Of a stretch of 45,097 nt of DNA, positions 33,517 to 42,164 are shown one piece after another. The notes under the pieces are model-generated. The model was given only the letters and a program-made list of their open reading frames with translations. It was not told the DNA's origin and did not search any database. The position numbers were made by a program, and so were the translations under genes. Position 1 is the stretch's first letter. The number at the start of each line of letters is the position of its first letter. Source of the stretch: Oscillospiraceae bacterium (GTDB lineage: Bacteria; Bacillota; Clostridia; Oscillospirales; Ruminococcaceae); the NCBI GenBank assembly GCA_017481565.1, contig JAFUOZ010000072.1, positions 1 through 45,097 on the forward strand, given 5' to 3'.

Positions 33517-33543
33517 AGCACACCTCGCACTGTTTTATGTTTC

Positions 33544-33572
33544 ATTATAAAGCCATTTCAGAACCATGAAAA
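33544..33572 (-). promoter_or_regulatory. Weak promoter of the membrane protein gene
   Basis: Read leftward: TTTTCA (33572-33567), 17-nt spacer, TATAAT (33549-33544). The -35 is poor. Confidence 0.4.
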
Positions 33573-33611
33573 AAACTTTTCCGCAGCGGCAGCACAGACC
33601 GAGCGATGCTT

Positions 33612-33648
33612 TAAACGATGCCTGCGGCTTTAATCAGCGTTTCCTTAA
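33612..33648 (+). repeat. Solo end of the palindromic element
   Basis: AAACGATGCCTGCGGCTTTAATCAGCGTTTCCTTAA-type sequence matches the right end of copy 2 (36370-36407) with only a few differences. The TTCCTTAA terminus is at 33641-33648. A GCAGCGGCA block at about 33582 may be the remnant of the internal part. Confidence 0.6.
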
Positions 33649-33765
33649 GTGTACCATATTTTTTATTGAATTTCAATATTTTTTATCAGAAAAGCCCTGC
33701 ACAGAAATACTGCATAGACTTCCTGTCCCTGTTTCATATATTTTATAAAAAATCCGAAAAAACTA

Positions 33766-33794
33766 TTGAAAAATATATTGGAATGTGCTATAAT
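33766..33794 (+). promoter_or_regulatory. Promoter of the alpha-galactosidase/reductase operon
   Basis: TTGAAA at 33766-33771, 17-nt spacer, TATAAT at 33789-33794; AAAAGGAG at 33812-33819 precedes the ATG. Confidence 0.75.
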
Positions 33795-33827
33795 TCCAAT
33801 ATACTTTTTTTAAAAGGAGCGTTTTTT

Positions 33828-35090
33828 ATGGCAGCAAAAACACCCCCTATGGGCTGGAACAGCTGGGACTGCTACGGTCCTGCCGTTAATGAAGCAACGG
33901 TAAGAGCTAATGCCGATTTTATGGCAAAGAATTTAAAGCAGTACGGCTGGGAATATATTGTAGTTGATATTCAGTGGTCTGAACCTACAGCAAATAATCA
34001 TGAGTATAATCAGTTTACCGAGCTTTGCATGGACGAATATTCAAGGCTTATCCCTGCGGAAAACCGTTTCCCTTCATCTGCGGACGGAAAGGGCTTTGCG
34101 CCTCTGGCTGAATATGTTCATTCTCTTGGACTAAAATTCGGTATACATATTATGAGAGGTATTCCCCGTCAGGCTGTGCATCGTAATACAGCAATAAAGG
34201 GTACCGATAAAACTGCCCGTCAGATCGCAAAGACATCCTCCATCTGTCAGTGGAATACAGATATGTACGGCGTTGATCCCGAAAAGGAGGGTGCAAAGGA
34301 ATATTACGACAGCATTTTTGAGCTGTATGCGTCATGGGGCGTTGATTTTATAAAGGTGGACGATATCTGCCGTGAGCTTCCTCATGAGGAAACCGAGCTT
34401 ATCATGCTCAGTAATTCACTTCATTCCTGCGGACGTGATATGGTGCTCAGTCTCTCACCCGGACCTGCTATTGTTGAAAAGGCGGAGCTTTATAAGTCCT
34501 GCGCTAATATGTGGAGAATTACCGATGATTTCTGGGACAAATGGGAGCTTCTTTACAATATGTTCGAGCGTGCGGAAAAGTGGTGCATACATGCCGCTGC
34601 AGGACATTTCCCCGACTGTGATATGCTTCCTGTGGGTGCTATTTTACAGGATTATGATGAAAATATCGTAACAAAATTCACAGAGGACGAGCAGATTACA
34701 ATGATGACTCTCTGGAGCGTTATGCGTTCACCTCTGATGATAGGCGGAGAAATGACTAAATTTGATGATTTCACCATGAGCCTGCTTACAAACAGTGAGC
34801 TTATTGAGGTGCTTAATAATACTCATTCCGCTCACCCCATGTTCAGAAAAACCGTTGACGGAAATGAGCATATTGCATGGTTTACATCACATAATAACGG
34901 CAAGGATTATTATATTGCGCTTTTCAATGCAGGTGAAAGCAGCTGTACAATTACTGCGGAGCTTCCCTTTGAGTGTGATTTTTCCGTTACAGATGTATGG
35001 AGCGGAAAAGCCGTTGATGATGCGTATGATAAGGTAAGCGCTGAGGTAAAGCCTCACGGTGCGGTGCTGCTTAAGCTGACAAGAAAGTAA
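33828..35090 (+). CDS. GH27/GH36-type alpha-galactosidase
   Basis: 420 residues from the ATG at 33828; the longer frame starts upstream of the promoter. The start TPPMGWNSWDCYGPAVNEAT is the hallmark of clan GH-D alpha-galactosidases. The nucleophile is probably Asp178 in FIKVDDIC (Asp179 adjacent), and the acid/base Asp is in WRITDDFWD (233-234). The C-terminal ~90 residues form the usual beta-sandwich (DYYIALFNAGESSCTIT). There is no signal peptide, so it is cytosolic. It lies with an aldo/keto reductase, opposite the alpha-xylosidase, fitting digestion of galactosyl- and xylosyl-decorated oligosaccharides such as xyloglucan or galactomannan fragments. Confidence 0.9.
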   Translation: MAAKTPPMGWNSWDCYGPAVNEATVRANADFMAKNLKQYGWEYIVVDIQWSEPTANNHEYNQFTELCMDEYSRLIPAENRFPSSADGKGFAPLAEYVHSLGLKFGIHIMRGIPRQAVHRNTAIKGTDKTARQIAKTSSICQWNTDMYGVDPEKEGAKEYYDSIFELYASWGVDFIKVDDICRELPHEETELIMLSNSLHSCGRDMVLSLSPGPAIVEKAELYKSCANMWRITDDFWDKWELLYNMFERAEKWCIHAAAGHFPDCDMLPVGAILQDYDENIVTKFTEDEQITMMTLWSVMRSPLMIGGEMTKFDDFTMSLLTNSELIEVLNNTHSAHPMFRKTVDGNEHIAWFTSHNNGKDYYIALFNAGESSCTITAELPFECDFSVTDVWSGKAVDDAYDKVSAEVKPHGAVLLKLTRK

Positions 35091-35105
35091 TAAGGAGTGA
35101 TATCA

Positions 35106-36098
35106 ATGTTTATTGCAGATGATAAAAGATATGATAAAATGATATATAACCGCTGCGGAAAAAGCGGACTTAAGCTTCCTGCGGTATCTCTCGGACTGTG
35201 GCAGAATTTCGGTCACAAGGGCAGCTTTGCGAATATTGAAAATATGATATATACCGCATTTGATCTTGGTATTACTCATTTTGATGCAGCGAATAATTAC
35301 GGTCATCCCTATAACGGCAGCGCCGAGGAAAATTTCGGTAAGGTGCTTGACGGAATGAAGTATTACCGTGACGAGCTGTGTATCTCAACTAAAGCTGGCT
35401 ATGACATGTGGCCCGGACCTTACGGCGATAAGAACGGTTCAAGAAAATATCTTACAGCTTCCCTTGATCAGAGTCTTAAGAGAATGAAGCTTGACTATGT
35501 AGATATTTTCTATCATCATGTACCCGATCCCAATACTCCCATTGAGGAGACTGCTCTCGCTCTTGACAATGCAGTAAAGCAGGGCAAAGCACTTTATGTG
35601 GGAATTTCCAACTATAACAAGCAGCAGACCGAGGCTATTATGAAGATATTCGATGAGCTGCATACTCCCTTTGTAGTCAATCAGCCTTCCTACGCAATGC
35701 TCAACCGCTGGATAGAATCTGACGGACTTGACAAGCTTGCAGAGGAAAAGGGCTTCGGACTTGCCGTTTTTTCACCCTTATATCAGGGTTTCCTTACGGA
35801 CAGATATTTAAAGGGCGTTCCTGCCGATTCAAGAGTAGGCAAGGGTGAAACATGGATAGGCAGTCAGCTTGACGATAAAATGGTGGCAAAGCTCAACAAG
35901 CTTAATGAGATCGCTGTAAACAGAGGACAGAAGCTGTCTCAGATGGCACTTTCATGGGTACTCAACAACAAGGCGGTAACTACTGTTCTTATAGGCGCAA
36001 GCCGTCCCGAGCAGATAGTTGAAAATGCGGCATGTATTGAAAAGCTTAACTTTGCCGATGATGAGATCGCCGCTATTGAAAAAATTCTTGCAGAATAA
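35106..36098 (+). CDS. Aldo/keto reductase (YghZ/L-glyceraldehyde 3-phosphate reductase-like)
   Basis: 330 residues from the ATG at 35106 with GGAG 8 nt upstream. Blocks YNRCGKSGLKLPAVSLGLWQ, GITHFDAANNYGHPYNGSAE (catalytic Tyr and Asp), AGYDMWPGPYGDKNGSRKY (Lys region), YVDIFYHHVPDPNTP (His) and TVLIGASRPEQIVENA (NADPH binding) match the YghZ-like branch. It is 15 bp downstream of the galactosidase gene, and its 3' end overlaps the antisense end of a small minus-strand gene by 26 bp. Confidence 0.92.
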   Translation: MFIADDKRYDKMIYNRCGKSGLKLPAVSLGLWQNFGHKGSFANIENMIYTAFDLGITHFDAANNYGHPYNGSAEENFGKVLDGMKYYRDELCISTKAGYDMWPGPYGDKNGSRKYLTASLDQSLKRMKLDYVDIFYHHVPDPNTPIEETALALDNAVKQGKALYVGISNYNKQQTEAIMKIFDELHTPFVVNQPSYAMLNRWIESDGLDKLAEEKGFGLAVFSPLYQGFLTDRYLKGVPADSRVGKGETWIGSQLDDKMVAKLNKLNEIAVNRGQKLSQMALSWVLNNKAVTTVLIGASRPEQIVENAACIEKLNFADDEIAAIEKILAE

Positions 36099-36441
36099 TA
36101 TATTGTAATATAAAAATATCCCTCAATGCATTTTCGGCTCTGTTTCCGATCATGCTTTGAGGGAATTTTTTATTATATGACTTAAGTGCTTTAACACTTG
36201 TTGACAATGAATCAAGGTACATTTTTTCATAGCATTGTTTTAGAGCATATTCTATTGCATTTTCAAGAAAGCATAACAAAAGCTTCTCATATTTAAGGAA
36301 CCGCTGATTAAATCGTTTCAAGACCCACTCAGTCAATTTTGCCGCTGCGTCAAAGGATTTTCGTGGGTCTGAAACGATGCCTATGGCATTAATCAGCGTT
36401 TCCTTAATATCATATTTTACTATTTCTATAGAACTATTCAC
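36073..36441 (-). CDS. Small hypothetical gene carrying an in-frame palindromic-element insertion
   Basis: 122 residues from GTG 36439-36441, which overlaps the upstream stop as GTGA and has AGAGGTG before it. The 115-bp element (36293-36407) lies inside and supplies about 41 codons (KETLINAIGIVSDPRK to QRFL). Removing the element with one copy of the 8-bp repeat restores SSIEIVKYEKLLLCFLENAI. The insertion of 123 bp is a multiple of three, so the frame survives. The C-terminal ~17 residues are encoded across the terminator at 36119-36164 and the reductase end. The rest is helical and unrecognised. It is probably paired with the gene upstream. Confidence 0.55.
   Translation of the reverse strand: MNSSIEIVKYDIKETLINAIGIVSDPRKSFDAAAKLTEWVLKRFNQRFLKYEKLLLCFLENAIEYALKQCYEKMYLDSLSTSVKALKSYNKKFPQSMIGNRAENALRDIFILQYIILQEFFQ
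36119..36164. terminator. Bidirectional terminator after the aldo/keto reductase
   Basis: TCCCTCAA (36119-36126) pairs with TTGAGGGA (36157-36164), with a shorter inner stem. It is followed by ATTTTTTATTATA to the right and TATTTTTATATT to the left. Confidence 0.8.
36287..36294. repeat. Candidate target-site duplication, left
   Basis: TCATATTT at 36287-36294 is repeated at 36410-36417 on the other side of the element; on the coding strand it reads AAATATGA. Confidence 0.55.
36293..36407 (-). mobile_element. 115-bp palindromic MITE-like element, copy 2
   Basis: Bounded by TTAAGGAA (36293-36300) and TTCCTTAA (36400-36407). It is the reverse complement of copy 1 at 11052-11166, same length and about 96% identical. 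TCATATTT on both sides, offset by 123 bp, looks like an 8-bp target duplication. Confidence 0.8.
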
Positions 36442-36803
36442 ATCTGACACCTCTGATTCGATAGCCATTTAAGATATTCTTTTGATGTATTATAATCTCT
36501 TTTTAGTATAGTTATTTCTGCATCAGATAATCCCAAAGATATAAAATCCGTTTTTTCATATATATCCAATGCAGTTTTGAGCTCGGCTGCATGACTTTCT
36601 CTCATAAGAATATTTGCCCTTTCATATCTTAAAGCGATAGCAAAGCACCATACCATATATTCAAAATCGGACATACCTCTCATGGCTGTATCAAGAGTTT
36701 TTTCAAAAACTTCATCATGGCTTATTGTTTTTCCGTTTTTCATAGAATGATCTATTTCCATATAAAACCATTCTACAGCTTCTAATTTCATTTCCAGCAG
36801 CAT
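36438..36803 (-). CDS. Small hypothetical protein
   Basis: 121 residues from the ATG at 36801-36803 with AAGGTG upstream. All-helical content (MLLEMKLEAVEWFYMEIDHS, DFEYMVWCFAIALRYERANI, DAEITILKRDYNTSKEYLKW). No membrane segment and no known motif. It overlaps the next small gene by 4 nt. The pair, 126-135 bp after a terminator, resembles small immunity-type or accessory genes of unknown role. Confidence 0.65.
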   Translation of the reverse strand: MLLEMKLEAVEWFYMEIDHSMKNGKTISHDEVFEKTLDTAMRGMSDFEYMVWCFAIALRYERANILMRESHAAELKTALDIYEKTDFISLGLSDAEITILKRDYNTSKEYLKWLSNQRCQM

Positions 36804-36892
36804 TATATTCACCTTAGCTTGTTTTCCATAATTATAACAAAAATATTAATTCAAGTCAACATTTTTTTCTTATAAATATCTGATATACAAAA

Positions 36893-36925
36893 ATCCCTTT
36901 TATGATTTTTCATCAAAAAAGGGAT
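36893..36925 (-). terminator. Terminator of the ABC/yesL operon
   Basis: ATCCCTTTT (36893-36901) with AAAAGGGAT (36917-36925), followed leftward by TTTTTGTATATC. Confidence 0.75.
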
Positions 36926-36938
36926 CACATCTGATATT

Positions 36939-37580
36939 TTATTTGTCCTGACCGCCTGTAACTGCTCCCGGAACCTTTTCAAGTTCACGGAATATCTTCA
37001 TGGCAAAAACACTTACCGTAAACATGATAAATGCAGGTCCAACGATTGCTCCGATAAAAAGGCTGGTTTCATTCCAGAAAATTACAGCTAATTCAATAGC
37101 AACTATCAGCAGCATTACTATAGTGCGGACAAAATATTTCATTCCGATCTGAAAGGAATTTTTAAGGGTCAGAATTATGGTGTTTTCATATCTTGCAAGC
37201 AGCGGATATGCATAGGCAAGGGAAAAAATCAGAATATATGCTGTGATGATCCCTACTATGAGAAAGATAAAACCATTTTCCTCAACTGCATCTGCAAGCT
37301 GAAAATCAAGATAGATCGCCCAGACAGAAATTATTGAGATAAAGGACATGACTATCCCCTGTTTCCAGTTTTCCTTAAAGGCTCTCACAAAATCATGAGC
37401 GATCCTGCCTTCACGCTCCTCGGACATTTTCAGTGTAACCGTATAGGCTGCAATAGTGGATATACCTACCGTTACAACAGGCAGACTGAACAATAGCCAC
37501 AGCAGATTAAGCTTAACTATATCCGTAAGTCGTGACATTGCCTGATATAATTTACTGTCGGGACTGAAAAATCCTGCCAT
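36939..37580 (-). CDS. YesL family (DUF624) membrane protein
   Basis: 213 residues with about five hydrophobic segments. The start SPDSKLYQAMSRLTDIVKLN, followed by LLWLLFSLPVVTVGISTIAA, is characteristic of DUF624/YesL. Members are usually beside sugar ABC transporter genes of the LplABC/YtcQP type and are thought to be accessory membrane proteins. It is the last gene of the transporter operon. Confidence 0.92.
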   Translation of the reverse strand: MAGFFSPDSKLYQAMSRLTDIVKLNLLWLLFSLPVVTVGISTIAAYTVTLKMSEEREGRIAHDFVRAFKENWKQGIVMSFISIISVWAIYLDFQLADAVEENGFIFLIVGIITAYILIFSLAYAYPLLARYENTIILTLKNSFQIGMKYFVRTIVMLLIVAIELAVIFWNETSLFIGAIVGPAFIMFTVSVFAMKIFRELEKVPGAVTGGQDK

Positions 37581-37601
37581 AAAAAACTTCCTTTCCGAAA
37601 A

Positions 37602-37634
37602 GCAAGGGGATGCCGCTTATGCTGCACCCCCTGC
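37602..37634 (-). terminator. Possible attenuating hairpin between the binding protein and yesL
   Basis: Read leftward, GCAGGGGGTGC (37634-37624) pairs with GCATCCCCTTGC (37613-37602), then TTTTCGG. It may lower yesL expression relative to the binding protein. Confidence 0.4.
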
Positions 37635-37674
37635 ATTATCTATCCTTATCGGACTAAAATTTCAAAATGTACTC

Positions 37675-39534
37675 TTATCTTACCTCATCTTCAAGAGCGC
37701 ATCTGATAGCTGCTTCATTTTCACACCATGCAAGGCAGTCACCGTTAGGGTCATACTCGTTGCACTTCTGGATCATTTCAGCTACGATTCTGTCGTAATC
37801 CTCATCAGTTTCAGCATAGATTGCCTGCCATGAGTAGTTTACGATACAGTCAGCAACCTGCTCCCAAACGAGCTTCAGCTCATCGGACTTATCAGACTCT
37901 GTATATGCTGTAGCAAGTGCAACCTTATGAGGAAGTGAATCAAGATATTCCTGAGAGTTGTAGCAGCCTGTAGCGTCTCTCCAGCTCTGTGTAATATCAT
38001 AGTTTGTATCAGCACGTCTGCTTACCCAGTTATCAGCGTTATATGTTTCACCGTTGGAATCAGGGTTGGAAGCATCCTTGGACCATGTTGTGTTGTTAGC
38101 CTGGAATGTACCGTCATTAAATGAAGCTCCGCCCCATTCATCAGGCATCATTGTGCCCTTTCTGTCCTTCAATGCAGATTCACCAAGCTCTGTAAGGCAG
38201 CAGTAGCCCTCTTCATCATAGTACCAGCAAAGGTCCTTGGGACCATAGTTATATGTCATATAACCTTCTGGTGTTGCAAGGTAGTTGATGATAGCCATAA
38301 CAAGCTCAGGATACTCAGTGTTTGCGCCGATTGTCCATAATCTGTTACCGCCGAGAACGTTCATACCATAGCAGAGAGGAGTTGCATCTCCGGGAATTAC
38401 AGGGTACATACCTGTGCCGCCTGTAAGGTGAGTCTCGGAGTTATAAAGTGCAGAACCTGCATAGTCAAAGATAGAGAAGAATGTACCGCCTGCCTGAACC
38501 TTTTCACTCATTTCATCATAGGTCTGAGTCATTGAGTTGGGGTCGATAAGGTCAGCCTGATAAAGCTTGTTGAAGAACTTAAGTGCCTGGAGGTAAGGAC
38601 CGCCCTCTTCAAGAGCATGGAGATACTTACCCTGCTCAACATCATAAAGACCGAAGCCCATTTCATCGTGTCCCCAGTAGCAGGTAGCAAATGCCTTAAC
38701 ATACATTACCATGTTACCGTCCCAATCGGGCCACATGGAAACTGCATAGGTTTCATTGCCGTTTTCATCTGTGGGGCAGATCTCCTTCATCTTTACAAAG
38801 AGATCATAAAGCTCATCGATATTGTTTACCTTGGGTGAACCAAGCTGCTGATAGAGGTCGTAACGAACGTCCATTGTATAGAAGAATGCTTCATGATCCT
38901 CTGTGGAGGTTGCAACGTTATGACCGAAGCCGTAAACAGCCTGCTCTGCACCGAAGGTTGTATTGAAGTTCATGTTGTTGTTGATAGCATAGGACATGTT
39001 CTTCTTAACATATGAGCCGTATTCTGTAAGGATATCATCCTCATTCCAGTCGAAGAGCATACCTTCCTTAGCTGCACGCTGATATTCGCTTCCGTTTGAA
39101 CCGAAGATTACCAGGTCACCAAGGTTGCCTGATTCCATACGTGTATCGAATACACCGCCGGACTCGGGGATAATTGTGATCTCACAGTTGAATTCACGCT
39201 TTAAAACCTCTGCAAACCAACCTGTAAGCTTACCTGAATAGTTTGCAAGCTGGCTGTAGCAGTTAAGCTGAATGGTCTCATCGCCGTAAAGCTCAGCAAG
39301 CTTTTCCTTTGTTGTCTGTGCTGTAGGGATCTCAATACCCAATGCATTTTCAGTTTCTGCTGCTGCCTCGGTAACAGCAGCGTCCTCGCCGCCTGCTGCC
39401 TCTGTCTTTGCCGCAGTAGTTGTCTTGCTCTTGCCTGATGAGCTATCCTTTTCGGGAGTAGTTGCACCGCAGGCTGCCATTGAGCTTACCATTGCCAGAG
39501 AAGTAAGTCCGGCAATTATCTTCTTGATTTTCAT
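37675..39534 (-). CDS. Extracellular solute-binding lipoprotein of a sugar ABC transporter
   Basis: 619 residues. The signal peptide with lipobox SSMAAC puts the lipidated Cys at 22. A Ser/Thr/Lys/Ala-rich linker (about 25-70) is followed by the large type I binding domain (IPTAQTTKEKLAELYGDETI, WFAEVLKREFNCEITIIPES and so on). Length and partner genes fit the LplA/YtcQ group (CUT1-like oligosaccharide transporters). It is the third gene of the permease-permease-lipoprotein-YesL operon. The substrate is probably a plant-derived oligosaccharide handled by the neighbouring glycosidases; that is inference from neighbourhood. Confidence 0.92.
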   Translation of the reverse strand: MKIKKIIAGLTSLAMVSSMAACGATTPEKDSSSGKSKTTTAAKTEAAGGEDAAVTEAAAETENALGIEIPTAQTTKEKLAELYGDETIQLNCYSQLANYSGKLTGWFAEVLKREFNCEITIIPESGGVFDTRMESGNLGDLVIFGSNGSEYQRAAKEGMLFDWNEDDILTEYGSYVKKNMSYAINNNMNFNTTFGAEQAVYGFGHNVATSTEDHEAFFYTMDVRYDLYQQLGSPKVNNIDELYDLFVKMKEICPTDENGNETYAVSMWPDWDGNMVMYVKAFATCYWGHDEMGFGLYDVEQGKYLHALEEGGPYLQALKFFNKLYQADLIDPNSMTQTYDEMSEKVQAGGTFFSIFDYAGSALYNSETHLTGGTGMYPVIPGDATPLCYGMNVLGGNRLWTIGANTEYPELVMAIINYLATPEGYMTYNYGPKDLCWYYDEEGYCCLTELGESALKDRKGTMMPDEWGGASFNDGTFQANNTTWSKDASNPDSNGETYNADNWVSRRADTNYDITQSWRDATGCYNSQEYLDSLPHKVALATAYTESDKSDELKLVWEQVADCIVNYSWQAIYAETDEDYDRIVAEMIQKCNEYDPNGDCLAWCENEAAIRCALEDEVR

Positions 39535-39580
39535 AGAAATCCTCCTTTGATCATTTAGATAAATCTGAGCCGTAATTCCA

Positions 39581-40525
39581 TTAACCCTTTACCGCACCAA
39601 GCATAAGACCCTTTTCAAAGTATCTCTGCATGAAGGGATATACACAAAGAATAGGAATTATTGTAACCATTGAGATAGTATACTGGATAACCTTTGTATT
39701 TGCCATATTCGCAAGTACTGTTGAGTCGGAGCTGCTTGTACCCGAGGCAACCATAGCACCCAGATTTGAGCTCTGGTTAAGATAGATATAAAGTCTGTGC
39801 TGAAGTGTAAACAGCTCGGGAGTATTTGCATTAAGGATAAGTGAATCCTGGAATGAGTTCCAGTGACCTACAGCACCGAAAATTGCAATAGTAGCAAGAA
39901 TAGGCTTACTGAGCGGCCAGATGATCTTTCTGTATATAGTCCAGTAGCTTGCACCGTCCATAAATGCACTTTCCTCAATTTCTCCGGGGATAGATTCAAC
40001 GTAGGTCTTTACAAGAATGATATTGTAGGGAGAAACGATTCCCGGAATGATATATGCCGCAAATGTGTCAGTAAGACCAAGCATTGCCATATTCAAATAC
40101 CAGGGAATAAGACCTGCGTTAAAGTACATTGTAATTACAAGGAAGCGGTACCAGAATTTTCTGCCCCACATTTCCTTCTTTGTTACAAGGTAACCTGCAA
40201 TAGATGAAGCAAATACCATAAGTGCAGTACCTAAAAAGGTTCTTACGAATGTAATGAATACGGAGCTCCAAATAGCATCAACGTTACCCATGGAAACATA
40301 GTTTGAAATTGTAAGTCCCTTGGGAATAAGTGTGATAGCACCTCTGTTTACATACTCCGTAGCAGAGATAGTATTGATGAATATGTAGTAGAAGGGGAAG
40401 ATACAGCTGATCGTGAATATTGCAAAGAAGGCATAGTTTATGATATTGAAAATAATATCGCCTGTTGTAAGCTGGATCTTGTTTTTCTTCTTGTCAGATA
40501 CAGAACCAAGAACATTTTCTTTCAT
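39581..40525 (-). CDS. Sugar ABC transporter permease (YtcP/LplC-like)
   Basis: 314 residues with six membrane segments. The EAA loop interacting with the ATPase is ESAFMDGASYWTIYRKIIWPLSKP (cited in part: FMDGASYWTIYRKIIWP). The end FMQRYFEKGLMLGAVKG is the typical C-terminus of the YtcP/LplC family. It follows the larger permease by 13 bp. Confidence 0.94.
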   Translation of the reverse strand: MKENVLGSVSDKKKNKIQLTTGDIIFNIINYAFFAIFTISCIFPFYYIFINTISATEYVNRGAITLIPKGLTISNYVSMGNVDAIWSSVFITFVRTFLGTALMVFASSIAGYLVTKKEMWGRKFWYRFLVITMYFNAGLIPWYLNMAMLGLTDTFAAYIIPGIVSPYNIILVKTYVESIPGEIEESAFMDGASYWTIYRKIIWPLSKPILATIAIFGAVGHWNSFQDSLILNANTPELFTLQHRLYIYLNQSSNLGAMVASGTSSSDSTVLANMANTKVIQYTISMVTIIPILCVYPFMQRYFEKGLMLGAVKG

Positions 40526-40538
40526 TATTCACGCCCCC

Positions 40539-42053
40539 TTATACAATACTTTCGCCGCGGACAGCCTTGGATACGCTGTTTGCGCCAAAGAGAAGAATTA
40601 CGCTTATGATCGACTTGACCATACCTACAACCGTTGACATAGGAATAAGTCCGTTTCCGATACCCAGGTTATAAACATAAAGGTCAAGAACCTGAATGTT
40701 TTCACGGTTCATAGCGTTGGAGAATACGTAGTACTGATCCATACCGTTTGAGAGGATATTTGCGATAGACATGAGAAGCAGTACACAGAAGGTAGGAATA
40801 AGCTCGGGAATTGTAATATACCACATCTTTGCAAATCTTCCCGCACCGTCAACCGTTGCAGCTTCGTAAAGACCCTGGTCAATACCTGAAATCGCCGCAA
40901 TATAGATGATAGCACTCCAGCCTGTACCCTTCCAGAGACCCCATGCAAGCATTTTCAGCCACATGTGTTCGTTGGACATAAGATAGTTGGTCGTTGCCTT
41001 TGTTGCACCCTCATCAAGCATGCTGTTTATCATTGTATTGATAAAGCCGTCTGTTGAGAAGATAGCAAGTGCAAGTGCGTATACGATTACCCAGCTGATA
41101 AAGTTAGGGATTGTTGTAAAGGTCTGAACAAATCTTCTGAATCGTGTATTCTTTATCTCTGAAAGAAATACTGCAAATGCCATAGGTATCCAGCTTGTAG
41201 CGATACCCAGTCCGCTCATTGCCAGAGTATTCTTAAGAACGTTTACAATATCTTTTTTAGTGGCCTGATTTTTGAAGAGCTCAGTAAACCACTTGAAGCC
41301 TACAAAATTATCGGCAGTAAGATCCTGACCTGACTTGTAATCATAGAAAGCGTATCTCCAGCCGTAAAGAGGAAGATAGCTGAATACGAAAGCAAGTGCG
41401 ATTACGGGAAGCATCATAAGGAAAAGCTGATACTTGGGATCCATTTCCATTTTTTCATCGGCAGCCGCCTTGGGTACAAGGAAAAAATTCACAATAGCAC
41501 ATACTATGTAAACTATACCCATTGCCATATAAATATAGCTTATATTCTGGAACATGGGCTCTACCTTGTCGATCTTATCGGAAGCGTATGCCTGATCAAC
41601 GACCTGATTATAAAGACCCTTGAGCCAGAAGATCATTGCTGTCTCCATAATTCCCGCAACAGCGGAAAATACAAGACCTGTCTTCTTAAGCTTATTGTTT
41701 CCCAGCGACATACATCCGCCTGCGGCAGCTATGACTACGGAAACGATTATAAACAGCGCACATACATTAAGTGACTTGAATGTGGATTCCTGTACCCATT
41801 CCTGTCTGAATGCTCGTCCGAAATTTGCAACAATGGAATCATATGAAACACCGCAGGAAAACAGTGACATATTCTTATGTATCATTCCAGTTATTCTTGC
41901 AGGGTTGCTTCCCGGGAAGAACAGCATGACCACATTGAATACGACAGCAGCTCTCATAAGCCAGTAAACTGCTATAGAAGCTATTTCAGCAGGTGTTTTC
42001 GGTGTACTTTTTGAAAGCTTTTTATTGTCAAAAACCGCAGCACTGTTTGCCAT
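40539..42053 (-). CDS. Sugar ABC transporter permease (LplB/YteP-like) with N-terminal extension
   Basis: 504 residues from the ATG at 42051-42053. The C-terminal ~300 residues are an ordinary LplB/YteP-type permease with the EAA loop LYEAATVDGAGRFAKMWYIT. The N-terminal ~200 residues are extra: four hydrophobic segments (about 25-45, 95-115, 125-145 and 175-195) and a loop CGVSYDSIVANFG. This extension is not part of the usual permease, which begins near residue 205. AAAGGA lies about 13 nt upstream of the chosen start; an upstream ATG is possible. No ATPase gene follows, so a shared MsmK-type ATPase elsewhere is likely. Confidence 0.9.
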   Translation of the reverse strand: MANSAAVFDNKKLSKSTPKTPAEIASIAVYWLMRAAVVFNVVMLFFPGSNPARITGMIHKNMSLFSCGVSYDSIVANFGRAFRQEWVQESTFKSLNVCALFIIVSVVIAAAGGCMSLGNNKLKKTGLVFSAVAGIMETAMIFWLKGLYNQVVDQAYASDKIDKVEPMFQNISYIYMAMGIVYIVCAIVNFFLVPKAAADEKMEMDPKYQLFLMMLPVIALAFVFSYLPLYGWRYAFYDYKSGQDLTADNFVGFKWFTELFKNQATKKDIVNVLKNTLAMSGLGIATSWIPMAFAVFLSEIKNTRFRRFVQTFTTIPNFISWVIVYALALAIFSTDGFINTMINSMLDEGATKATTNYLMSNEHMWLKMLAWGLWKGTGWSAIIYIAAISGIDQGLYEAATVDGAGRFAKMWYITIPELIPTFCVLLLMSIANILSNGMDQYYVFSNAMNRENIQVLDLYVYNLGIGNGLIPMSTVVGMVKSIISVILLFGANSVSKAVRGESIV

Positions 42054-42100
42054 ATAGATAATCATTCCTTTCTTACGGAGATTATATTTTACCGAATTAA

Positions 42101-42141
42101 ATTCAGACTGCCGCACCGATATGAAGGAGGGCAGTCTGAAT
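42101..42141 (-). terminator. Hairpin between the secreted protein and permease genes
   Basis: A 12-bp perfect stem (ATTCAGACTGCC at 42101-42112 with 42130-42141), 17-nt loop. The run after it is AT-rich but not a good T tract, so it may be an attenuator or mRNA stabiliser. Confidence 0.6.
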
Positions 42142-42164
42142 CAAAGGTCATAGATTATCGTGAA

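Noticed and set aside
33618..33827. N-terminal extension of the alpha-galactosidase
   Set aside because: It starts upstream of the -35/-10 elements and within an element remnant; the ATG at 33828 has AAAAGGAG and gives the family's usual N-terminus.
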